DNA from: Leuctra nigra
Taxonomy: Eukaryota > Arthropoda > Insecta > Plecoptera > Leuctridae
NCBI GenBank assembly: GCA_934045905.1
Contig: OW203768.1
Span: 12,242,316 to 12,306,315, forward strand
Length of the DNA: 64,000 bases
Direction of reading: 5' to 3'
The notes under the pieces are model-generated. The model had not been told where the DNA came from, did not search any database, and saw nothing but the letters and a program-made list of their open reading frames with translations. Both the position numbers and the translations under genes were made by a program. Shown one piece after another: positions 40,001 to 52,300 of the stretch (position 1 is the stretch's first letter; each line of letters begins with the position of its first letter).

Positions 40001-43000
40001 GTGCGCGAATGCGGGATTCATGCGGTCGAACAGCGCCTGCGGTGCGATCACCTCGCGCTCCAGCAGCTTGAGGATGAACAGCTGCGAGTGTTCGCGCACC
40101 ATCTCCTTATTGTCGCCTGCGGAACATCGGAACATCGTTAGTGTGGGTCAGGTGATGGGGGCATCGGCAAGTTGTTCGGGACAGAAACAGGTGGTTGGAG
40201 GTAAATGCAAACAGTAATAAATAACAAGTTACGGACAAATCTGCTGAATGTATGGGAATCGATCGATGGATCACAATGCTTATGATGGATCAATACGCCA
40301 AATACTGGCTAATACTGGTTAATGATAGTCAAATACTGGCAATGGTACATAAGTGGTATAAAAGTACCTAACCAAATGCATGTTTTTTCATCAATTTGGA
40401 ATTAAATAAGTACTGTATAAGGTACTAGAATATAAGTTGTGGCGGGTATTCAAATTTTTACTTTCTTGAAACCTTAGGGCGGCTTATATTTACGTACACG
40501 GCATATACCTACTAGATAGGTAGGTACCAAGTGTTTCTCAAAAACAAACATTCCAAAACTGGGGTGAGGCTAATATACGAATAAATACGGAATTTTAAGG
40601 GTAGAAATGTCGATTAGTTTGTTTAAATAATGTAAGAAACAGTTATTGACATCTTCAACAAAATCCCAAAAGGTGCTATCAAGAAATATCAGTGTACAAA
40701 CACAAATAAAAATTATATAAAAAATTATTTTAAATAAATTTGCTGAAAATGAGATTATAATTGATTTAATTACCTAGTAAAATAAAAATGGAATTAAGAA
40801 AAATAACAATTTTTCTTTAATAATATTCAAGTAAAAATACAAATCAATAAAATCCCTAAAAGAATTATAAAAATAAAAGAAGGTAGGTACTATGTATTTA
40901 AAAGTGTTGATACAAGACAAAATTTGTAGTAATTGTGTGTGGATTTCAAGCCCACGATATGTTAACAGATGAATCATTGTGCGACTATCGCGCGAGACAC
41001 TCACCGAGTCTGTCGATGATCGGAGGCAGGACCGTCGGGATGTACGGTCGGAAGTCGTGCCCCATCTTGTCCACTAGCGACGTCATCGCCTCGATGCCGT
41101 TCTGCGACACCTGGAAAACAACACGGGGATCAGCACGGTGCCAAGAATGTCACAAGGTCAACACCACTCATAACCATCATTACAGAAGCTGCGTTTATAC
41201 ATGCAATTACCACAGCCGCATTCCAATCTCTGCAGATTAGATCAGGCGTTGTAAACTGGACGATACTTCAGAAATGAAGTGGTAATTTTTATTTCAGTAC
41301 CTAGCCGTGCCTCAACCTACTTACTAAATTATCATCTTGTGACTTGCTAACAAATATTTGATCAAATATTAGAGATAACTATCTTTGGTTAATAATAGAA
41401 TTTTACACTGACAGAAAATTGCTTTTTTTCTTGTCAACCCCAAGATTACTTTCTATTATTTTATTACGATTTTCTAAGAATACTATAATGTATTCGATAC
41501 ACAGGTTCTTGGAAGGAGCAGAAGGTGAGAAACAATGCCCTCCAGTACCAGCATCATAAATTAGAAAAAGAAAAACACATTGACTATTTATGGTAGTTTT
41601 CACACAGATACTGCTCAAAGAATGTGTTTTCCTGCTCAATCATTATAAACAAAAAAATTATTACATGAGATGTGTGCATACTTGACACCTCCCAAGAAGA
41701 GTGCAAGAGGTGAAGTGTACTTAGGCAATTTCCGTGGAATGACAGCTAAATTACGTGGTCAGATCATAAAGCGTGTGTCTCTATGGTCGTACAGTGGTGG
41801 AAAAATGTTCTCCTAGTTACGTGACCCTATTGGTTCATGCTCTAATGGTAAATTTCTAGCAACTGAGTGCAGAGGACTCATCAATGTGTAAAAATTTTAG
41901 ACAAAAGAAAAACACCCATAAATGTATATTTTAAAAATCAGAGGACAATAAATCCCAAAACAAAATATTTAACATCTTTCTTCACGTTTACGAGTTTTCT
42001 GAATTACAGACTAGATAAATATTTCCTGTACTAATACTATTTAATCTCGTAAAAAAGCACCTGCAGTTACTCAATGACGCAACAATACGAGGAATGTCAA
42101 TAAAACTTTCTGCCCCGCCCACGGGGTGGGAGTTCAGCGATCATAAATTAAAAACACACTAACAAGACAAAAGTGAAACTCTCACACAATCTGTCACCGA
42201 CGACCTAACAGTGAAACTCTAATTGAAACACCAAACAACAGCTCAGGTCAGGACTGCAAGTGACGCCACACCGCTGCGTGGGGGGTACCTGTCAAGGTCA
42301 TCGCGCGTGACGTCACGCGTGTCTCGTCACCATGTCACCGGGGGACAGGTGGTCGGGGTGCCCTTATTGGGCGCGCGCCCACGCCCGGCAGCGAGTAGCA
42401 GGCCAGGACGTTGGCCTCTCAGCTCGCATTGCAAGATCATGCCCGATATGTATGTACCACATGAGCTCGACGTCAATAGGTGCCTTTCTGTGCGAATGTG
42501 CGTTATTGAAGGATTTGACGTTTCAAAAGTGCAATTTGGTCAACCTGAATGTTTGAGCTATTTCTTATAACAGTACTTTCTACAGAAATCTACATAAAAA
42601 TAAAATATACGGAAGAAAGCTCTCTTTCTTGGAGTTCGCTATTTATAAGATTTTAAGTTGTCAAAAGTGCATTTGGTAAACCTGAATGCTTGGCCATTCC
42701 TTATACAGTAATTCTAACAGAAAACTACAGAAAACTAGACTCTACGGAAGAAAGCTATTTTTCTTGGGGCAACAATTTATATACTTTAACAAATTTTTAT
42801 TTGTCAAAAGTGCACTGGGTAGTGAGTTTGACCTTGAAGAGTTTTTAATCGATTTTTATCAATATCTTTTTCCAGTGTAATTGTTATAAAAAAAAATCGT
42901 CAAGGCCACGCTCACTACCAAGCCCTCTTAATTTGAAGTCCGGGCAACCTGAGTAGTAAAATCTTATGTTTCCGAATTGGCTGTTTGTAAACTAAAGACA

Positions 43001-46000
43001 TCTGTTACGAAATTAAATATGTTTACGTAGATTCTACATCGCCCCCTCGCCTTACGGATGGTACAGCTAGATGAACGGATGATACAGCCTTAGACTAAGA
43101 TACAGCTATTGCTAAGATGACGCATTGTTATTATGCTGGGTATCGCCCCTTTAGATGGAAACTCATTTAGGTCAACTCGTTAGTAGAAGTTCATTCTAAC
43201 ATGACGAGTACCTATTCAAAATTAAAAGAAATTCCCTTCCCGGAGAGAATTTTCTGCTCAATATTTTGAGGGCATCCCTTGAAAGACAGCACAAATTATT
43301 CACCAACAGCGAAGCAACTCATCAAAAATTAAAAAAAAAATCATTCGCCAAAATTCATCACAATACCTATCCTTATTCCAGAACAGAAAAAAATAGGGCA
43401 CATCATGAAAGGGACAACAATTATTCACTAACAGCGACCCAACTCTTCAAAAAATTATAAAAATCGATCTTCGGGGAAATTCATCAATCATCACATTAGA
43501 ACAGAAAACAAGAGCAAATATTTTGAGGACATCCCTTGAAAGACAGCAAAAATTATTCACTAAGGGCCAGTTTTTCAAATACTCTCCCCACCAATGGACT
43601 GCCACCTTGACGCGGTGGTGGGGCTTAAGGGGCCGCCTCTCATAACGAGTGTTGGTCCCAACTAAGTGCAGTCCAGGGTCGACCTAGTCCCTTGCCCTCC
43701 CCAAATTCGCGGGCCCCTCGGACCGGCCTTCCCCCTCGAGATGGTGATCCCCCTGAAATCGGGTCCCACCGGCCCGAAGTCCCCCCCCCCCCCCCCCCCC
43801 CCGGTCTGTCCCCATTCCGGCCTGGCCTTCCCACCAGTGCTGGACTCCCCCGGATCGGGCCCGTTAGGTCGACCCCTCCCCATTCCTCCAATTATGTTCA
43901 ACAAAGTTAAATATACAATTAATGTGCGCAATATAACCTCGTCGTTGACGCGCCGTTAATTCAAACTAATCAATCAATTAATCAAATACTCTGCTAACGC
44001 CTCAATTGTTGTTAACAGTTAGTTAGTACAAAACTCTGTATTTCTATTGGTTGTTGTCTTAACAATACAATCCTAATCAACCGTTTACAAGTTAGCAGAG
44101 TATTGAAAGACCGGCCCTAAGCGGTGCAACTCTTCAAAAAATATATGAATCGTCGCCAAATTCATCGCAACATCTGACCAGAAAACCACAGAAATCCATT
44201 ACGACACGGAAATCTGTTTAAAAATGCATTGTCTCGTGCCAAGGCGCTGCACTGCCCTATGAAGTCGCGTCCGATCTAGCTGGCAGGCCGATGGCCTCGA
44301 CGAGGTTGCAGTTAATCCGCCGGCTCTGTGGCGTGGTTTATGACGAGGGGTTTTAATCAATGAGGCGCTATCGGGAATTCTTCGAGAGAGTCAGAAATAC
44401 TCCCAGGTTATTACACTGTGTCTCAATCAGAAGAGCAGCACTCACTCTCACTTCAGTTTTGAAAACCAATTTGGACGATTGAATACCGAAGTTGAGCTAA
44501 AAGTTGAGCTAAAAGTTGAGCTAAAAGTTAAAATGAAAACAGCTATAAAAGTGTTTCATAATCTGTTGGTTCTGTTGATTTTGGGAGGCCTCTACCGTAA
44601 CGCATTATTATAAAATGTGCATCAATATCTTATTCGAATGATTTTAAATCACCTTATTTTGCAAATCTAAAATTCTAATAACCGTTACGGTATTTGGGTA
44701 ATCGAATCCACTGCAATTTTTATGGTAGGTACACATTTTGTACTGGCAATCTAATTTGGCCACTTACCGACTTACTAAGCGACTTCTAGGCACATACATA
44801 AATTGGCCTTTAGACAATATAAGGCTGAGAATAATGTGTGCTATCTGAAAGTGATGTTGAGAAGTGTGTGTATTGTATGCCATAGGCTATCTAGAACAAA
44901 AATTATACTAACCATACCTCATACCAGCGATCACGATCACTCATACTCTATAATACATTACCCATAAAAAACACTCCTTGTAAAAAACTCAGCCAAGTCT
45001 CTTCAACTATAAAAAATATAAGAAATCTAAAAATTCAGCACTGAAAAGAAGTGATCAAAAAATGGGCCAAGTCAAAACTTAATTTTAAAAAACAAAATAT
45101 ACTTGGCGCATCGTGTATATAAATAATATAGAAAAGCAAATGCCAAAAATTAAATGTACCTATAAATATATATTATATACCGACCTATTGCCCTTAAAAA
45201 CGATGCGCCAAGTATATTTTGGTTTTTAAAATGAAGTTTTGACTTGGCCCATTTTTTGATATCACTTCTTTTCAGTGCTGAATTTTTAGATTTCTTATAT
45301 TTTTTATAGTTAAAGAGACTTGGCTGGGTTTTTTACAAGGAGTGTTTTTTATGGGGATATCACTATTTTTTTTAGTTTATTTACCAAACTTGTAACACAT
45401 CTTGGAGCAACGATGACTAATTTCTTTAAAAAAATATGCTATTCCCGATTTGGTTACTACGAAAAATTGTGTTTGGTGCTAAATATATGCTTAAGATGAT
45501 ATTCCATGAAGAATTGCGAAAGCATCATTCCAATCGGCCCAGCTGTTTTCGAGATATGGCATCACTGCCGGTTTTCAAAATGGCGGAAGAAATAACTGCC
45601 ACATAGAATTTATTTCTATAAATGTTATGTATCATTATAAGCCTTCTGAATATGTAGCTATTGTAGTAAGAGGTGATTAAAGTCTCTTTTTTTACTATTG
45701 GTATTTCATATAGATGACCATCTGAATCATTTGGCGTTGGTTTCATTCCGATCGGTGTAGCCGTTTTCGAGATATGACGTCACTTCCGGTTTCAAAATGG
45801 CGGCTTCCGGTTGGTTTTATAAAAAGGCACCTCAGACGCCAAAAGTGCACATGTGGTAAAAATTTAAGATCGATCGGTTTAGCCGTTTAGGCTGTGGCGG
45901 TGATTGCGGTGTTTCCTGATATCTGAATCAGATACCTTTTAAAAGTGATGTGAATTCACTGTTTTCACGGCCCTCTAGCTCGCGAAAGGCATAACCTGTT

Positions 46001-49000
46001 GTTCCCAAATTTGGAATATGGGGTTGGGTGGGCCATAGCTCGAAATTAAGATATTTTGCAATAATGTGAGATTTTCCAATTTTACGATCCAGTAGGCCGA
46101 AAATGCCACGTTGTTGCTTACAGTAAAAGTGTTGGTCTGCTCCTCAGTTTATTATGCATTTACGGTATGTTGAGTGACTGTGAGCGTACAGTACGACTTG
46201 GCTGGGTGGAGCGACCGCTCCACTAGATAATTTTTACTCCCAACATATAATTTCACAATAATTTTTAGAAAAATATTACGTAGACCTTGTCTACTTTGAT
46301 ACAAATACTAGGTAGCTACGTGAATTTAATCTCTTTCTATACGCAAATATATTACAACTGCAGGTAGTTACCTGCATTTTGAACCGCTTCCCATAATAAA
46401 TTTCGCGCACTTGGAACATTTTTAGAGACTAATTAATTTCAAAACAACAGTGGGGTTTGACAGTAGCATCTGTGGAAAATTAAGTGATGAAATTAAACTA
46501 ACAGTTTTTAGGTGTTACGTCGAGAAAAATTATGAAAGAACATTGCCGTGTACTGAGAAATTGAATAAATACATTTAAAATAGGTATTTAAAACACGTTT
46601 TGTGGCATTTAAGTTTTTAAATGTCCAATGGCAAGCGACTCTAAATGTCACCAGCAATTTAAATATGAATTCTATGACATCATCAATATTGAAACTGGAC
46701 ATGTTTACACGAGTAAAAACAAATCACGACGTTCCGAACTAATTGAGTCCTTGGGTCTATGCAAACTCTCATGTGTGTACATTGCGCCCGCGGTAGTACC
46801 GGTAATACTATTGACACACTACAATGTTGTCATTTACTCGATTAGCTCGTCCGAGGCAAATATTACGTGTGTCTGGAATCGACCCATCATTTAAAAATAG
46901 TTCACTTTGAATCGGTAATTATCACGCGGTACGGAAAGGTACAGAGTGGGTTAGCAGTTTATTTCAGGGTTCCGGGTTCGAGTCTTTTGTGTGGCTATTC
47001 TGTGGTCATCAACCGCAGTAGGCAATGCAGGAAACTGCAATTGTCATGCAGAATGTAATCTAAGAAACCTGTGGATACATAATTTGTATGATTTTTAGGA
47101 CGGGGACGAAAATCTCAAGCGTAGAATTTAGATTTATAAGTTAATAAAATTCAAGGAAAATGAAGTCTAAACCGGTGAAAAAACTACATGTTGGACAAAT
47201 AATGTGGGGGATTGTTTGTTCGATGCCACTCATACTGATGTAGATGTAGAAGGCCATCAACCTACGACAAAATATAAAAACTATTGGCGTAGCTGATCAA
47301 AAATGACAATTAATACTAGAGTAAGAGTACCTAGTACATGCAGTTCGTTATCAAATTTGGATACGATAGGGTACGGATTATTAGATAACATTTAATGCAG
47401 AGATAAGAGGAATAACACCTACATAAATGCCTGTTCCTTTTCTTGAACTACACTCTGTTTGCATATCTTTTTTCTTCTATAAGAGGACGTTTAAATATTA
47501 AATAGACCTACCAATCCCAAGAATGATCCTTTATGCTAATTCTATTTCCTTTCTCTTGGGGTACAGACAGCATCCAGAACATCGATTTGTTTCCTCTCAT
47601 TTTATACCTTGGCCACGTCTTTTCATGCATAGTTACTTCCCATTCATGCCCACAATCGTTTTAACATCGGCCATTAGCCACCTGGCGCCTTAAAACAGTG
47701 CGCCGTTAAGCCGTAGTAATAAATAACAACACGTTATTTTCGGACTTGTGAACTTGTGATTTATGAGCTTTTTGGCAGCTTTTACAATGCTTTACAACGT
47801 CGCGCCTTAGAGACGCTCTAGTCATTTAGCTCGAGAGATAGGAACATTCCTTATGAGATAAGCATAGCGACAAGTCAGCCAAATCTAACACCTTATCATC
47901 TGAGATAATATGTCACATTTCATTAGCATTGCCTACACTACAATATATTCCAGAATGAGACACAAAAAACTAAGCTAATGATAATATTTGGTATAGACAC
48001 ATTAGGTAGACCGTATGGAACTAATGCAGATAGGTACAGACATTTTGAACTAGGTAAACAAATGTAAAAATAATTAAAATATTTTCTTCGAAACGGGCAA
48101 AAAAGGTGAAAAGTGAAGCGTCAAAATAGATTAAAATCTAAATTAATATTACTACCAACGCAATTTTATAATTTTCAGAACACTAGATGAACAAGTCCAT
48201 CATGGAGAAACTAATTTACCTAAACTTCAGATCAACAGGTAATTCCTCAACTCCTTGGTAGTGCAAGTAAAATTTTGGAAAATAGAACCATCTAAAAGTC
48301 CGTTCACGGTTAGAATAGCAAGCCCGTGTACTACTGTAGTCAAGCGAGCATTTGTAAACCTACACATGTAAATATCAATTATCAAAGAATATGTACAAGA
48401 CGACTGTAGATCAAGATAAATCAATTTTATAGAAGTTTTCTAATATTTTCTACTATTAAAAAGTGTGTATTTCACATACTTTATACAATTTCAATAATAC
48501 AAAGAATAAAGTCTTGCCATTGGCAGGGCAGTGTTCATGTGACCGACCAATGAACGACGTGATCGACTTGCTATTCTAATCGTGAATGAACTTTATTTAA
48601 AATTTAAACTCGAATCTCTATAGTTCCTAGATTCAGTCGGCAGTGCATAGCGACACTTGTAAAAAATAGAACAAATTCAAAACGTCAACATCATCATCCA
48701 CTCCGCCACACTCATTCTCCATACAATCGAATTCCACAGCCTTGTCGCTGGTCTTGGCCACTGTCCAACAGCCTCCTCGGCCATTCATTGGCCAATTACC
48801 GGCCTAATTACGCGTCGGGACCGCTTGTGTAGGTGACAAAGTGCGGCCCACATCGCATTGTCTGTCACACCATCACGGTGACACGATGTCCCGTTAGCAG
48901 ACTCTGCGGGGAGGCTGGCCACGACATGATTACTAATCGATGCGTGTTGGCGACAAACACAGAGCAGAAGAGCCGTTACGGGGTAGACTGAATCGAATTT

Positions 49001-49319
49001 AATAGAATTTAAAACAATTTATAACTCGACCAAAGATGTTTGGTTCCACTGTCTCTGAGCCTCAAGACATGGGGCCGTCACTCATATCTGTACCTCAGAG
49101 TCAGAATTAGAAGGCCGGATGTAAATTTTAATTATTCTTGAGTATTGAGCTCAAAAACCAACTAATTCTTATTCCATCAAATTTTATTTTTGTAGTCATA
49201 ATGACAGGCGCGTAGGAATGGGGGGGGGAACGGGGGGGATTATCCTCCCCCCACTCGAGCAGGCTGACTCCCCATTCACCATACCTACCTACTTTCCAAA
49301 AATCACTTTAAATTTTTTT

Positions 49320-49351
<32 letters not shown>

Positions 49352-52300
49352 GCGGCTTGCGGGCAAAAATAGGGAATTATTTGTTGCAATTCGAGCAGTC
49401 CCAGAATCGATTTTAAAATGTTCATATTCGAAAAAATGCTCTGCGGGACAACAATTCGCTTCTTTTTGCTTCAGTTTGCTTTTAAAGCCCCAGAATCACT
49501 TTGATCTGCTTTAAATTCTAAAAACGCCCCGCGGGACTGAAACTGGGGGGATTCGCCCCCCAGGCCCTCTTTCCGGGTGTTGCAATCCCCCCCATGACGA
49601 AAGTAGTTCCTACGCGTCTGGAAAATGTAAGTCGGGCCTTCTACCACTGAAGTACAGTAGGTACCTATTACTTTCTCCATTTTCTCGAGCTTCAAAATAA
49701 TGAGTTTGAAGAGCTCGAGTTGTCAAAAGTTCAATAAGTAATCCGGTAAACCTGAATTGAGCTTTTTGCTGCTAGTTGACTTTTCATAACAATGCTGATA
49801 CATTACAATTGACGAAATTGAGCCTTTTATCCCTTCCCGAGGTAGATATTTTCATTTTCCAATTGACATACATTACCGTGTATAACTTTAGCTTTAGGTA
49901 CAATATTAATGGAGCGTTCCGCATGCAATTGATTCTAGGAATTGGATGTTTCGAAACACGTCAATAAATTCAGTTTTGACATTTCTCAAAACATTTGGCC
50001 TAACAAACAAAAGGTCATAGGGATGAACAATTTTCAATTCTAAAGTGGCAAGTTCACGTAATTTTAAACATCAGTTGGAGTGGGCGTGAAAGAGTTTACA
50101 ACACATAAATTGACAGTCTTTCGAGAAGTACCTACCACATATCTCCCTCTAAACATTAACTTTCCAACAATACTTTCAATTTCCATCGCTTTTTCACGTT
50201 TTTTTCCGAAACGAGAATCCTTGTGGAAAACAACTCGCTGGCAAGGCGACCTTTTTGTCATCTGTGAGATTGAAACAACAATGTCATGATGAAGAAATCT
50301 CATTTCCAGTTTATAAATAATTGCTGCATCACATGTAATCTTCGTTACCATCGTCTGGCATCGCATTGCGGTATTAGTCACGAAACCTTAATACGAATTG
50401 AAACTTTTGTTAAATTATAGGTAGGTATAATATGGCAATTAGAAATCACCATTGATTAAACTGATGATTAAAGTTTACGTTAATTGTTAATTGCTTTTGA
50501 AAACGAACGATCCCGCTTCTTTTCAACGTGTCCGAAGTTACGTAGTAGACCAAATATGGATACATCATCGTACCACGAGAGAAGGGGAATAACATGATGA
50601 CATCTGCATAAAAGGCTCCATTCTAAGGTCCAATTATTTTCAAAAAGTCCACCTAACATGGTCGACATAATTAACTATAAAGTTTACATTTGCGAATAGG
50701 CATAAAAGATTTTAAAACGCACAAAATTATAGAGAAAAATTGAATTTTTAAATGTAGATTCGACATAATTTACTATAAAGTTGACATTTGCGAATAGGCA
50801 TTTAAAAGATTTTAAAACGCACAACATTATAGAGAAAATTTGAATTTTTAAATGTAGATTATCTAATTTTCTTCTCTCATTAAAATTAGTAAAAACGGTA
50901 GTAGGTACAACATCCTATGAAATATTTAAATTTGTCTAAATATTGACAATTTAAGTCTCTTGTATATTCGGTAATAGGTAAGCCTGAGCTTTTAACAATG
51001 AAGTCGTAATTTCCTAATTTAAAAGCTGATAAACCCAATAAATAGAGCCTTTCTAGATCATATTTCCCGTCACTCCTTGTTTTACAGTTCTATAATTATT
51101 TCGAGTTCTTACAAATTGCGCACCGCCCGCCACTGATCCCCTATAATCCTGATAAAAGGGCATTCGCTCTGTGAACAAGAGCGCTCTGAAAATCACCTGC
51201 CCTTGCTATCAGCGAAACAACCGCTTCATTTCAAGCCTCCACTTCCGCCATCCGCGAGTCTTCTGCATCACACTGCATGCAGAATCATGCGGCGAAACGA
51301 AGAAGAAGTTGTTGCCAGACAAAAATGGAGAGATAAGGAACAGATTCATGAGGCGGCTGTTTCCTAAAGTCTGGGTAGAGAGCATAATGGAACGCTTTTA
51401 AAGACAGTTTGCTAGGAATATAAATATAAAGAGACCATTTTCAAGGAATTAAAAAATGCAAACGCAATGTTTACTTCGCACTGTTCCGCACTGACTAATG
51501 GGCCGACTGGATTTTTGATTGGAAGATAATGACGAAGAATAGGTTAGGACGGACATTAGGAATGAGGCGGTCGTGGTCTATTAGAAGGGAACCTTCCTAA
51601 CATTTACATCGACTGAGAAAAGTCCCCAAAAAACCTTGACAGGAGTGACAACTTTGTCGAGATCACGCAATTTACCGCCAGATTTTAATTATTTCCCTAC
51701 GACAGAAACAACTCTACAAATTCTGTACGATTATTATTTTTAGACAGAATATAACTTCAAAAGGTATAAATTAGGTCTATAATGTTGGTTTCTTAAGCCC
51801 GATTTACACGGTACAATTTCTTGAACAACTTCTGTCTAACATTCCCACTTTTCAGTTTTCATACAATTATGCATTTACACGACGCAACTTTATGTCACAG
51901 AACTTAAAACATGTTCTAATTTCCTTCAAGACTGGGCCAAAGACTGTGACACAGAAGTTGTTCAATAAATGTGGCCGTGTAAATCGGGCTTTACAGTCTT
52001 TGGTATTTTCTGTATACTAATTTATTTTTCTAACTACTTAATTGACAGCTGTAGTAAGTCACCTAATAATACTAAATCCCTGTACAATACCCATTCCCAA
52101 CCATCACCAAATCGTCTCCAATGTTGCCTAATGTCCTCACACCGCCACGAACAATCAAGTAGATTCAATAGTCATCTTAGACGAGCGACGTGACAACACC
52201 GCTGTTCCAACAATCATGAATGGTCCAAGGATTTCGCCATTTAATTCACACGTACTGAATGGATAACCGCACTGCATTGTGTTCTACTAGGTACACATCG

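Larger units (their letters stand above)
43255..44190 (+). repeat. Tandem repeat (about 125 bp, about three copies) interrupted by a MITE
   Basis: Units start near 43262, 43385 and 43510 (ATTTTGAGGGCATCCCTTGA; CATGAAAGGGACAACAATTA; ATTTTGAGGACATCCCTTGA). The third is cut after ATTATTCACTAA and resumes at 44118 with TAAGCGGTGCAACTCTTC, matching CTAACAGCGACCCAACTCTT of unit two. Confidence 0.75.

Noticed and set aside
43640..43959. Pro/Gly-rich frames around the poly-C tract
   Set aside because: Composition follows the GC-rich, poly-C text. Several frames on both strands are open at once.
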